This document shows, piece after piece, positions 44,289 through 55,820 of a stretch of 64,000 nucleotides of DNA (positions are counted from its first letter, which is position 1; each line of letters starts with the position of its first letter). The stretch lies in the NCBI GenBank assembly GCA_036346355.1, contig CM070583.1, positions 9,362,001-9,426,000 of the forward strand, read 5' to 3'. The notes beneath the pieces were generated by a model that saw only the letters and a list, made by a program, of their open reading frames with translations, did not search any database and was not told the origin of the DNA. Source of the DNA: Rhipidocladum racemiflorum (Eukaryota; Streptophyta; Magnoliopsida; Poales; Poaceae). Made by a program: the position numbers and the translations under genes.

Positions 44289-46502
44289 TGTGACACCACG
44301 GAGTGTCGTAACTTTATTTAACGTACTTGATATGGTCAAAAACAGTATGAGATGTGGAAATAAGGTTAAAACCATAGGAATTGGAGGTTAATAACGTTTC
44401 CGGGCCGATTCCGGGCCGTTTTCGGGGTTTTGGGCCTTCCCGGGGGAGTTTTGGGCCTTGGTGGGCTTTGGTGGGATGGATTAGGTCTCCGTAACGGACT
44501 AGGATTGTGTTGAGGGCTGGTAAAAGGGGCTTCCCCCAGCCCCCTTGCGCCCCATGCAGCATTGGTGCGCCCCCCTCCCTCCCCCTCCTAAGCCCTAGCC
44601 GCCACCCCCTCTCCCCCTCCCTCTTGTGCGCCTCCACCTCCCCCTTTGCCCCATTGCTCCCCACCTCTCCACCACCTCTCCTCCACCCCCTTTCTGCCCT
44701 AGGGTGGTCTCCACACCTCTGCACCTTGTGGATCCATCCGTTGGAGCGAGGAGCGAGGAGCGAGGAGCGTGGAGCGAGGAGCGATCCGCGAGGAGATTGA
44801 TTGGAGTTTTCGGGCGTCGGGCAAAGGTATGATCATGGGGTTCCCTAGGATTGATCTAGGTACAGTTATTAAGGTGATTATCAAGTTTTTAGATCAATTG
44901 GAGGCGCTGGATTTGAGTAATTTGGGTTAGATCTAGATGTTGCCACGTTTCTGTTTTCGGGCAGATTGAGCAGTCAAGCTAGGGTTCGTGTTTTTGCCAA
45001 TTTAGTTTTCGAATCGGACTGTATGGACTTTTAAGAAGTTGTAGATAATTTCATTATCTTTCCGTGCATATAAAGAACGTTAAATTCCGCCCAGCCGTTT
45101 AAAAGTTATGACTGTTTTACCGAGCGTATTAAAATCTGTGACGCGATTGGAACAGATCTCGGTAATCTGTAGATTAAACAACTTTAGAGGCCGAATCAGT
45201 CTTTCCATATACCTAGAGAAAGTTGGGAAATTTCCTAAGCTACGCGGGGATGTACTCGTTTAATTGATTCGGAGTCCCAGAACTCAAGTTATGCCTTTTG
45301 CAAGGCTGCTGTCCCGCCGGGACAGAACCTCTGTTTTAGGTTTTGCGAGTAGTTGGCAATGTCGGGTTAGATGGGGGTTTGCGTACTATTCTGTGGTTAT
45401 GATTGTGAGTGTGTGATACCTATGTGCAGGTGGTGCGACCCTGGGAGTGCCCTCTACTTCCCGCCAATCCGTTGCACATGGTTGAGGCAAGTGTGTTGTG
45501 ATGGATATCGAGTTGTAGGTTGCTTGTTAAGAATAGATGGAATTGACTATATGATATATGATCACTTGCCATGTTTTAATGATTGCTATGATATGATGAG
45601 CATGTTTAAGATATTATGATGCCATGTGTTAATATGTGAGTTAAAATGTGATATTGGCATAAATGCATACATGGCATGTTACATGGCTCGGGCGGTGAGA
45701 AAGTCATAACTAGTCCGGGAAGGTCGGTGAGAAAGTTATGACTAATCCGGAAAGCCAATGAGTAAGTCCTACATCGTGATTCCATTCACCGCGGTGAACG
45801 GAAGTGAGGAGTAGGCACCCTCCATCTTCGGGATGGAAGGGGGGAGAGGGTGCACACCGACGGGTGTGTACTCAACCATACCGGTATGAGTTTCCAAGGA
45901 GACATGAGCATTGCATTACATTGCATACATAATGATGGTGATAATGTTAAGTGTTCATGAATGAGATGTTATACATGATTGGAGATGTTATTGCCATGAT
46001 ATTGTTCTTATTGTCCATTACAATATGCTTGCTGAGTTTCGAACTCACGCTTGTGCTTTCTTGTTGTTTTAGGTACCATGAGAACGGCATGCGGGGGAAG
46101 GGAGATAGTCACACGCCTACACTTAGCTTCACCATAATGATTCCACAAGTCGTTCTATTAGTTTGATAATAAATTGCGTGTGATAACCATTGCTTTAATG
46201 TTTAGCTTTACTTTTTGAGAGGTTATTTGTTCATGTGACACTTGGAGACATTAAGTGCTTGATGTTAGACTTATAATATCGTTAAGTCTTTATTTATTGC
46301 TGTTTTAGATGTCTCTCATATTGTCTTATAATGCTATATTGTTGTTGCTCCCTAAATTCGTGTTAAAACAAAGGAGGTGCTGCCGAAATCTCGGTTTTTA
46401 GCCTATGCGCCTTTGCTGGAATTTTATGTTAAATGTGGTATTTAGATGTTGCTTAGCTTATGTTTGGTGGCATTCAGGCATATTAAATGCCGGGGTGTTA
46501 CA
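44289..46502 (+). mobile_element. Solo LTR C, related to the LTRs of the LARD-like element
   Basis: Starts tgtgacacc and ends ggggtgttaca, 2214 bp, flanked by acaac on both sides (44284-44288 and 46503-46507), with no internal region. It inserted into the body of the LARD-like element in the opposite orientation. It contains a short purine tandem (gagcgag units, about 44750-44785), the palindrome ctgtcccgccgggacag (45309-45325) and GGGCC-type boxes near 44402-44456. Confidence 0.9.
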
Positions 46503-46507
46503 ACAAC

Positions 46508-46816
46508 AACAACAAGAACAATGCAATCATTTATCTCATTGACATAGCAACATGCATTAACAAATGAACCGTTCAACATCATAGCTTAAATACAACATTT
46601 AAGCGTAAAGAAACGATACCCATACCCTTTCCTACTGTGCATCCATGTGTGTCAAATTTTAGATTAGTGATACCAATTTTGCCAGTTTTATCGTTGCTAT
46701 CCTATGACAAAATTTTAGTTAAAACCTAAGCCATGTTTCTAAGTTATTCCACATCACATTTTAGTTGTATCCTATAGCATGACACTAAAAATACACATTC
46801 TAGGGACCTACAGCCC
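46508..46816 (-). other. Leader of the LARD-like element
   Basis: Non-coding sequence between the solo LTR and the primer-binding site; it begins with a caa-type short repeat that includes the TSD of solo LTR C. Confidence 0.6.
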
Positions 46817-46828
46817 GCTCTGATACCA
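46817..46828 (-). other. Primer-binding site (tRNA-iMet type) of the LARD-like element
   Basis: The - strand reads tggtatcagagc, two bases from the 5' LTR edge at 46831. It fixes LTR B as the 5' LTR and the element as - strand. Confidence 0.9.
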
Positions 46829-46830
46829 AC

Positions 46831-49064
46831 TGTAACACCCCGGCATCTAGTATGCCCGAATGCTACCAAACATAGACTAAGCATCAACTAAATACCATAC
46901 ATGAAGACAAATTTCAGCAAAGGCACAAATGCTAAACACCGAAATTTCGGCAGCATCTCCTTTGTTTTATCATGATTTGAACAATAGCGATATCATAGCA
47001 AAATATTTCATAACATAAGACATCTAAAGCAGCAATATATAATAGATAAAACATCATCATAAATAATTAAACCAAAACCAACCACACAAACATCTATAGC
47101 TAAGCAAAGAGGATCAACAACACATTAAAATTAATCCATACACCTAGTTCAGGGCACTATTATTATGATCATGACTCAAGGTTGGTAAATGTGACTGGAA
47201 CAACGTGAAGATGTGTAGCTAATGCCCTTTCGCACATGCCGGTGTCATGGTACCTAAAAACAACAACATAAACACAAGCGTGAGTTCATCACTCAACAAG
47301 TATATTGCAATGGTACAAACAAAAACAATTACATGGCTACAACAACTCACATCATGTATATCATCTCATTCATGTTCACAAATCATTATCATCATCATTA
47401 TGTATGCAATGCGATGCGATGCTCATATCTCCTTTGAAACTCATACCGGTATGGTTGAGTACACACCCGTCGGTGTGCACCCTCTCCCCCCTTCCATCCC
47501 GAAGATGGAGGGTGCCTACTCCTCGCTTCCCCACACCGCGGTGGATGGAATCACGATGTAGGACTTACTCATTGGCTCTCCGGAATAGTCATAACTTTCT
47601 CACCGACCTTTCCCGGACAAGTTATGACTTTCTCACCGCCCGGGCCATGTATCTTGCCATGTATGCAAATATGCCAACCTCATGAATAACTTGTACATTA
47701 ACACATGGCATCATCATGGATAACTTGTACATTAACACATGGCATCATCACATAATAAAACATATTCATCATATCAATGGCAAACATTAAAGCATGGCAT
47801 GTGAACATATCATATATTCAAATTTCAATCTCAATCAATCAAACAAACTACAACCCGCTACCCACTCCAATACACTTGCCTCCACCACGGGCGACGGATT
47901 GGCGAGAAGTAGAAGGCACTCCCGGGGTCGCACCACCTGCACATAGGGACCACACGCTCACAATCATGTCCACAAAACAGTACGCAAACCCTCTTCTACC
48001 CCGACATCACCAACTACTCGCAAAACCCAAAAACAGAGGTTCTATCCCGTCGGTACAGCAGCCTTCCAAAAGGCATAACTCGGGTTCTAAGACTCCGAAT
48101 CAATTAAACGAGTACATCCTCGCATATCTTAGGAAATTTCCCAACTTTTTCTAAGTATATGGAAAAGCTGATTCGGAATCTAAAGTTGTTTAATCTACAA
48201 AATAACGTGATCTGTTCCAATCACGTCACAGATTTTAACACGCTCGGTAAAACAGCCATAACATTCAAACGGCTGGGCGGAATTGGACGTTCTTTATACT
48301 CACGGAAAGATATTGAAATTACCTACAACTTCTTCAACAGCCGTACGACCAAATTCCGATTCTAAATTGGCAAAAACCCAAACCCTAGGTCGACTGCTCA
48401 TGCTGCACGAAACAGAGAACGTGTCAACTTCTAGATCTAATCCAATCTACTCAATTCCAGCACCACCAATTGATCTAAAAACTTGATAATCACCCTTAGA
48501 ACAGTACCTAGACCAACCCCAAGGATTCCCATGGCCATACCTTCGCCCAACGCACGAAAACCCAATGGATCTCCTCCCGATTCGCGGGATCTCCTTCCTC
48601 GCTCCAAATCCACCGGATCTCGTCGTCGCGGAGCGCTCCAATGGATGGATCTTCGGGGTGGTGAGGTGGAGAACTCCCCTAGAGGCAGCAAGGGAGGTGG
48701 ATAGGGGAGGAGAGGGGTGGTGGCGCCATGGGGGAAGATGGAGAGGAAGGGGAAGGGTGGAGGCGCATGGGGGGGCTAGGGGGTGGCGGCTAGGGTTGGG
48801 AGAGGGAGTTTGGGGCGCACCAAGGGGTGGGGTCCAGATTTGGCTGCCCAAAAGTCCCCCCCTTGGGCCCAAACCCTTCCACCGGAGGCCCAACTCAACC
48901 CCCAAGGCCCAAAGTCCCCCGGAGAGGCCCAAACACCCGAAAAAGGCCCAAAAACACGCTATAAACGGCATAACGTAAAGTTTTAACCTCCATTTTCACA
49001 TTTTATAAAGTTTTTGACCTCAACATTCACATTTTATAAAATTACGACCTTCTGTAGTGTCACA
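46831..49064 (-). repeat. LTR B (5' LTR of the LARD-like element)
   Basis: 2234 bp, tgtaacacccc at the left edge and gtgtcaca at the right edge, followed by the TSD catat. It matches LTR A closely. A Pro-rich - strand frame (48447-48971) reflects GC-rich low-complexity sequence, not a gene. Confidence 0.93.
48866..48950 (-). promoter_or_regulatory. Five phased GGCCCA (TGGGCC) boxes in LTR B
   Basis: Boxes start at 48866, 48887, 48906, 48926 and 48945, spaced 19-21 bp. They lie about 115-200 bp inside the start of the LTR (U3). TGGGCC/GGCCCA is the plant site II element bound by TCP factors. LTR A has the same five boxes at 40676-40760, and LTR C a shorter GGGCC series. Confidence 0.5.
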
Positions 49065-49114
49065 CATATTCTATTTCTTGGCAAATCACTCAATACAAAA
49101 ATTATAAATCAACA
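49065..49114 (-). mobile_element. Copia-beta 3' LTR, proximal part
   Basis: On the - strand the LTR begins tgttgattta at 49114, right after the polypurine tract (caagggggag, 49117-49126), and is cut at 49065 by the LARD-like element; it resumes at 25781. The first five bases on this side (49065-49069) are the TSD. Confidence 0.8.
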
Positions 49115-50199
49115 ATCTCCCCCTTGATGAGTGATTTCACAACACAATACAATGAATATTCAAAATAGCTCCCCCTTAATATAAACTCTCCCTCTCAACA
49201 AATCCAGAACATGTAAATCTCATCTATGAAACATCAACTGTCTCTCTAAACAAATGACTAACTCATGCAAGCTCTATCTCTCTCTTCCCCTGAACGAATG
49301 CAACTCATAAAAGTCAAGGAAATCGCTCCCCCTTTGTCAAAACACACATCAAGGATCGCACAAGAATAAAAAGAAATATATGCCATGAAATGCAAACCTA
49401 AAAAAGCATTAAAAATTATTCAAGTTGAACACAAATATTATAGCAACTCATATCCACAGTCCAAGATTCAGGAACTGCCCCATAGTCAAGTAGAAACCAC
49501 CGGTTTTGAGTAAGATGGTTACAAGATTACAATAAACTCATGGACAGATAAATATGTACACTTGGAAAAAATATTTAATATATATAAAAATAGCCCATGT
49601 GTTAAAGATACTAGATTTGAGCACATATAATATTCCAGACTCACAATTATCTGTCTAAAGCTGCTATTTTTAATTACTTCCTTCTTCATTGTTTTTAAAT
49701 ATATATGTCAATAACCATGTTGACTTTGTAAGCACAGGTATGGCAAGGTTGAGCTTGCATCTTTTTCCTATATGGCAAACATTATCATTTGCATCTTTTA
49801 TTGTACAGGTGTGGCAAGGTTGACCTCACATCTTTTTCTAGTTTGGCAAGTAACATTACACAGTCAATCTTACATCTTTTGCCCTGCATTTTTATAAGTA
49901 ATCCCAAGGACTCATCATGATCATCCGGCTTAAACAAAAGAGGCTCAAAAACAGTACTAAAAAACACGTTAGGAATTTTGATTTTTGAAAAAAAAATAGC
50001 CCTTATGACAAATTTATTCAATCTAGTAGAAAACTGTAAGATCATAAACATCCCACTCTCTACTAGTAATAAAACAACTCAACTAAGTTGACTTTATCAT
50101 GAAAAATTGTCATGTGAAAGTTCACTGCTACAGAAATAAGTATTCAATAAGTATAATAAACAATGCTTGTACTATATGATATGCAAGACTATTCTACAT

Positions 50200-50289
50200 G
50201 AAATTGTTGGAGTGCACGAGACTTAATTCACCTCTCAACCGAGCAAACTCTAGATAGCACAAAGGTTTGGTAAAAATGTCTTGAACAAC
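50200..50289 (-). pseudogene. C-terminal end of copia RNase H
   Basis: The - strand reads VVQDIFTKPLCYLEFARLRG and continues ELSLVHS, the conserved end of copia pol (compare DIFTKPL in copia-gamma). It lies just 76 bases from the gag end, marking the deletion scar of the rest of pol. Confidence 0.85.
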
Positions 50290-50365
50290 CAGAAACAATT
50301 ATTCACTTACTTTCAAGCCTTTTGCTTTTAATCTACGATGAAAAAGCACATTTAGGCACCCAAAT

Positions 50366-51733
50366 TTAAGAAGTGTTGTTGCTGTTTTTTAACAAATTTT
50401 TAGGAATCCAAGCAGTTTTAACACCGTTTACATGAGAAAAGCTTTCTATTTGATTGCTATCATGTGAAGGGTCACAAGACACCAATTTTTTTTTGTTTAC
50501 AAATCTATTCATACCAAAATGAGCATTATAATGTTGCTGAAATTTTATTTCATTTAACTTATATCCATGATTATGAAAAGCAGAACAGTTTATGGTATAA
50601 TGACCAAATTTACCACAATTGTAGCAGTTCACGCGGTGAAAAGTATCTCAATATTTTGGACCCACATTAGCATAACAATTTACTTTCATGTGTCCAAATT
50701 CACCACACCCAAAACATCTCATAAATTTCTTTTTAGTCATCACATTATCAAAAGGACGCAAAAGAACGGATTTTTCATTAACCACAGGAATTTTATCAGT
50801 GTTGTTCTTTTTATATCCTACACCTTCCTTCATAAAAGAGCATTTAGAGGTATCTAAAATCATGTTTAAATTTTTCTCACCATTTGTCATCTTTTCTATA
50901 GTAGCTTTCAAGTAATTGTTTTGTTGGGCTAGATCAGGGCATCGAGTACAAAGATATGTATAAGGACGCTTCTCCAGTTCAATTAATTTCTTTCTAATTC
51001 CAGCAAAGTTTTCACAAGAAAATTCCTTTGCTAACACATGAACTTATTTCTCTAAAGTGGAAGAATTGTTTTCAAATGAGTTCTTTAAAGAATCTATCTC
51101 TTTTTGTAAAACTATGCAATTGTCATAATAAGATAAATTAGATTTCAGCAAAGCATTTTCACTTCTATAAAATTCACATGTCTCACAAGTGGTATTCTCA
51201 AGATCAGCAAATTTTCTTTTTAGTTTTACACAAGAATCACAATTTTCACTCCTTTTATTAGAAACAAGCTTAAATTTCTCATTTTCTAGCTTCAACTCTT
51301 TGCACTTGTTTAACAATCTATTACAAATTTTTTCTTGTAATTTAAAAGCTTCATGAGTTTTAGAATCATTTACCTCATATTCATCTTCATCATCAACATC
51401 ATCACTTTCCAACGTTTCAAGACAAACGTCCCTCCCAACAAGGCAAATTTCTGCTATATTATCATCCTCTCCAAGTGTAGCCAAAGGATCATTGTCGTCC
51501 TTATCATCATCTGAAAAATCAAGCTCTTCCACCATGTTCAAGAACGCTTTGTAAAGTGACTTCTTCATCTTGAGACCTAAAAAAATTTTTCTTTCGAAAA
51601 GGACTAGAATCCTTGTTGACGTTATCTTTGGACAATCACTCTAATAATAGCTAAATTCTTTGCAATTGAAACACTTTATAACATCCTTTTTGCTTTTTCC
51701 AAATTTGGTTTTTATGACGTCTGAAATTTTCTG
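50366..51733 (-). pseudogene. Copia-beta gag with three zinc knuckles, interrupted by stops
   Basis: Four open pieces on the - strand: 51733-51641, 51568-51044, 51037-50648 and 50632-50366. The first ends in a spoiled knuckle (CFNCKEFSY with Tyr for His and a stop inside). The second is acidic then coiled-coil-like with paired Cys (CDSCVKLKRKF, CETCEFYRSENALL). The third ends with CFGCGEFGHMKVNC and the fourth starts CYNCGKFGHYTINC, both good CCHC knuckles. The end WIPKNLL matches the gag C-terminus of copia-gamma (YWIPKNLI). The long coiled-coil gag is typical of the SIRE clade. Confidence 0.82.
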
Positions 51734-51937
51734 TAGTGATGGTATTGTAGTGTGGGTACTGTAGCAATTTGAGTAATGTAGCGCCGAGACTTCTTCAATC
51801 GCACGCCCGCCGCTGGCTTTCTTTCTTCGTTTCTGTGTATCGCCGGCCACCGCCTGTTCTACCTTTTTCTGGAAACCCTCGTTCTGACTCACCCTCCTCA
51901 AACTGTTAGTCTTCCTTTTTATATCACAACATTGTTT
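51731..51937 (-). mobile_element. Copia-beta 5' LTR remnant
   Basis: It aligns with 25432-25655 including the ctgtagc phrases and the TATA-like stretch (ctttttatatcac on the + strand, about 51913-51925). The rest of the LTR, including its start, is gone, and the receptor-kinase remnant begins directly at its edge. Confidence 0.75.
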
Positions 51938-53435
51938 TGCCTTCGGACTAAATTGTCTTCAGCGAGGTGATCGATGTTTTCTGGGCTATCCAGAGTGTGA
52001 GCCCTTATCTCTTCACCATTAGTAGTACCAGCTTAGTTTGGACAACACTACAATCCGTCCATAATTTCTAGATTTGTGTTAACTAGCAGATTCCTCCTTT
52101 GCGGTTGACTGTGGTGGTAAGAGGTCCATTAGAGGCTCAGACCCATTTATGAACCTGTTGATGCCAGTCTGCAAGCTGCATCGTACTACGTTACAAATTC
52201 AACGAGATGGGGTGTTAGCAGCATTGGGAAGTTCATGGATTCCGCTAATGGGAGTTACATAATAGACACTTCTCACCAGTTTAGCAACACCCTTGGTAAT
52301 GAAATATTCCAGACAGCTAGAATGTCACCATCTTCATTGAGATACTATGGCATTGGGCTCAAGAATGGCACTTACAACGTTGTACTTCAATTCGAAGAGA
52401 TCTTCTTCCCAGATAATCAGACCTGGAAAAGCGTGGGGAAGAGGGTTTTCGCTATATACATCCAGGTGGCCTATTCTTGAATATACCAGCGACAGCAAGT
52501 GATAATCTCTTAAATATACTTGTTGCATTCCTTCCCAGGGGTTCTACGGGCCATCTATCTCTGCATTGAGTGCATGTTCTTATGGTAATGTTGCTTATCT
52601 CAGGAAGCAATTAATTCCAAGAGATAATCTTATATTAATCCATTTTCTATTATCTTACTCCTACTGTAGGTAACAATAATGAAGGGGATCCTGGTCCAAA
52701 GAAAAATAGTACTGGCGGTGAGAACACAAGTAGCAGTAAAACAGGTTTGGTTGTTGGAGTAGCAGCTGGTACTGCAGTTTTAGGATTTCTAGCACTCATG
52801 GGAACATTTGTTTGGATACAGAAAAAAGAAGAAGTTAGAGGTGGAAATGGAAGGTAATACAATCAATAAAGCTCTGCCAAATGTCTTTAGTTATGGTGAA
52901 ATAAAATCAGCTACCGCCAATTTTAGTCCTAGTAACATTCTAGGTAGAGGGGTATATGGACTTGCTTACATGGTCAGTTAAATTTCTTCCAGAAAAGTCA
53001 ACTTTTTTTAGAGAACCAGAAAATGCAACTTATGTGATTTGCGCTCATTTGGTTCTACTATCTAGCATTCTCTATACTCCAGTGCACTGCAGACTAAGTA
53101 GCTCTACACCTCATTGCACATTACAAGGACAGCATGACTCATCTTAGCACCGGAGTTGCTGGCACGCTGTAAGAACTAAGAACATTTCTGGCTCATCTTG
53201 ATTATTCCAATCATCCAATGCACCTAGCTTGATAAATGAAAATCAATCACCATCATGTGCTCTCACTTTATAGTGGTTATCTCGCACCTGAGTATGCCAT
53301 GATGGGCCACCTGACAGAGAAGGCTGATGTTTTCGCATTTGGCATCGTGGCACTGGAGATCATTGCTGGACGACCAAACTTCGATGAGAGTCTCGAGGAA
53401 GATGTGAAATATCTTCTTGGACGGGTGATCTGATC
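51938..53435 (+). pseudogene. Fragment of an LRR-malectin receptor-like kinase gene (LRR VIII-2 type)
   Basis: The only host-type gene seen. It opens in the segment after the LRRs (LNCLQRGDRCFLGYPE, 51950-52000), then a malectin domain (AVDCGG at about 52100; RWGVSSIGKFMDSANGSY; YYGIGLKNGTYNVVLQFEE) with one frameshift near 52150. An exon GFYGPSISALSACSYG follows, then a transmembrane segment (TGLVVGVAAGTAVLGFLALMG, about 52740-52810), the start of the kinase domain (NVFSYGEIKSATANFSPSNI, then LGRG) and, after a gap lacking the central kinase subdomains, a piece from the activation loop to subdomain XI (GYLAPEYAMMGHLTEKADVF). LRR N-terminus, kinase catalytic loop and C-terminus are missing. 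Confidence 0.85.
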
Positions 53436-53495
53436 AAGATTTAAATACTTATCCTGACTAATCATCAGATCAACTGCTTCAATTCCAATAGTATA

Positions 53496-53560
53496 TGTAA
53501 CACCCCAGCTTCTACTAAGCCCAGAATGTCACCAACATAGACCATACAACAATTAATACC
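53496..53560 (-). repeat. 65-bp duplicate of the end of LTR E
   Basis: Opens tgtaacaccccagcttc and repeats almost exactly from 53561. The simplest reading is that LTR E inserted 65 bp into an older LTR of its own family, with atacc (53556-53560) as the target site; the partner side is hidden by copia-gamma. Confidence 0.75.
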
Positions 53561-55820
53561 TGTAACACCCCAGCTTCTACTAAGCCCAGAATGTCACCAA
53601 ACATAGACCATAACACATTTAATACCATAATTTAAAGTAAATTACAGCAAGTAATCATTTAGAATAATTGAAAATTTTGACAGCATCTCCTTTGTTTTTG
53701 CATGAAACTTAACAACATAATCATCATATCAATAAGTAGGATAAACAAGACCTTCACACGCAGCGATAATGATAACCAATCATCAATTAAAACATCAATA
53801 GGCATCGCTAGCAAAAGAATAAGCATCAATTTAAGTCTAGGAAGATATAACAATTCACTCCATAGCCCCACATGTTACACATGGGGGAAACAACCAAACA
53901 TTAAGACCATAAACTAATGATTATTGCAATGTCCCCAAAACAGGTGAATTAACTAGATTATGATGCTACGTGGAGGAGTGTAGCTAAATCCCTTTCCCGC
54001 GCGCCGATTTCAAGGTACCTAAAGAAACAAACAACGAAAAACACAAGCGTGAGTTCAAAACTCAGCAAGGTGTAATATAATGAATCGACAAGGATCCAAA
54101 ACAACAAACCATCATACCAATCTCCACAGTTATACCACAACACATCATACTTGACATTATATACACTCTTTAAAACAACATGATAATCATTTCATGAACA
54201 CCTCATGAGTACTCTCATCATTAATTCATAAACTTCTTCATTCATGTATATCATTCATGCAATGCAATGCACATGTCTCCTGGAATTCTCATACCGGTAT
54301 GGTTGAGTGCACACCCGTCGGCATGCACCCATTTCCCCCTTCCATCCCGAAAATGGAGGGTGCCTATCACTCGCTTCCATTCACCTCGGTGATGGAATCA
54401 CGATGTAAGACTTACTCAAAAGAATAGCCCTGGACTAGTCATAACGGTTCTCACCGACCCTACCGGAATAGTTATGACTTATCTCACCGGACGGCCACAA
54501 AAATATGCCATGTATGCAAAATGGACAGCATCGTATACATAAATCGAAATATTTCATATCAACACATGGCATCTCAACATGTAGGACCGTATTCAACAAT
54601 TGTGATTCTGCTCAAAACATGGCATGTGAATCATTTATCAACAACAAGCATTTTTAATCATGGCATGAGGACACCATAGCATCGACAACATTTAAATCAT
54701 GGCCTAAGGACATCCTATCCATTGTAACATGTAATTCATGGCAAGACACCATGTTATCTAGTCCAAACACTACCAAGCAATTCTAGCAACACTTATAACA
54801 TACAATCCACGCAACACACTTGCCTTCAACCACGGGTAACGGAGTGACGAGAGGTTGAGGGCACTCCCGGAGGCACACCACCTGCAAACACGTGCCACAC
54901 ACTCAAATCGAGTCCACAAAATAGCTCACATATATCCCACTACCCCGACTTCGCTTACAACTCCTAAAATCAGAAAACAGCAAATCTGTCCCTTCGGGAC
55001 AGCAGCCTTCCAATGGGCATAACTTCTGTTCTAGGACTCCAAATTGATTAAACGAGTACATTCCCGCATAGCTTAGGAAATTTCCCAACTTTTTCTAGTT
55101 ATAGAGAAAGACTAATTCGGACTCTAATGTTGTTTAATCTAACGTTGAACACGAACTGTCCCAATCTCGTCACAGATTTGACAGCGCTCGGTACAACGGC
55201 CATATCTCCCAAACGGCTGGGCAGATTTTTAACGTTCTTTATATGCACGAAAAGATAAGGAAATTATCTACAACTTCCTAAAAGTCCGTACGGTCATATT
55301 CAAACTCAAAATTGTCTAAAACGCCTGCCCTAGTTCGGGTTCCCAATCTGCCCAAACAGAACGCGAATACAATCCAAATTTTCATCAATTCTACCCCATG
55401 GCAGCACCTCCCTTGATCTAAAAACATGGTAAATCACCTCTACACAGCATCTAATCAACCCCCAAAGGTTTCCCCATTACCTTAATGACGAACCACGAAT
55501 CGATCGCTCTCCTTCGCGCGAACTCCACCTGATCTCTCCCCACGCGACGTGGCCTCCGGTTCTCCTCGTCGCGGATCCTCCTACCGGCGAGGGCAGCACC
55601 GTGACGGGGCGTGGTAGCGAGGGGAACGCAGTAAGGGCACGTGGTGGTGGGGGAGAAGGCGCAAGGAGGAGGGGCTGGTGCGGCTTGGGGGTGTGGAGGA
55701 AGAGGAGGGGCTAGATAGGGAGGAGGAGATGGGGAGAGCTAGGGCAGCAGGGTTTTCTGCCCCCCCTCACCCCCACATGGGCCAAGGGAGTCCCACCATC
55801 CGGCCCACGAAGTTTCCCTC
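53561..55820 (-). mobile_element. LTR E, a diverged relative of LTRs A-D, cut by copia-gamma
   Basis: Shares ordered blocks with LTR B: the start tgtaacacccc, the palindrome gtgagttc...actcagcaag (54049-54069), the ataccggtatggttgag block, the gatggaatcacgatgta block, the palindrome ctgtcccttcgggacag (54986-55002), then a GC-rich end. Substantial divergence marks it as older or a different subfamily. It ends at the copia LTR start (55821); no primer-binding site is seen on the left. Confidence 0.8.

Larger units (their letters stand above)
25782..49064 (-). mobile_element. LARD-like non-autonomous LTR retrotransposon, host of further insertions
   Basis: The TSD catat flanks it (25777-25781 and 49065-49069). 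Its 3' LTR is 25782-40855 (interrupted by the Tekay-like element), its 5' LTR is 46831-49064, and an iMet-type primer-binding site abuts the 5' LTR. The body left after removing insertions (42081-44288 plus 46508-46830) is about 2.5 kb with no gag or pol frame, so any mobility must have come from proteins supplied in trans. LTRs are about 2.2 kb. The right end of the 3' LTR and the polypurine tract are lost at the junction with an inverted LTR (40856). The order of events is copia-beta, then this element, then the Tekay-like element and the solo LTR. Confidence 0.88.
49115..51733 (-). mobile_element. Copia-beta (SIRE-like) internal region, pol almost wholly deleted
   Basis: Holds a polypurine tract at 49117-49126, about 1.1 kb of non-coding post-pol sequence with short T- and A-rich runs and a repeated gtgtggcaaggttga phrase (about 49737-49840), the last 30 codons of RNase H (50200-50289) and then gag (50366-51733). 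Protease, integrase and RT are missing, so the copy is an internal-deletion derivative. No primer-binding site is visible at the right edge, where gag runs straight into LTR-like sequence. Confidence 0.8.

Noticed and set aside
48447..48971. A 174-codon Pro/Leu-rich frame inside LTR B.
   Set aside because: It lies across the GGCCCA repeat and GC-rich segment; the equivalent in LTR A is broken into shorter pieces.
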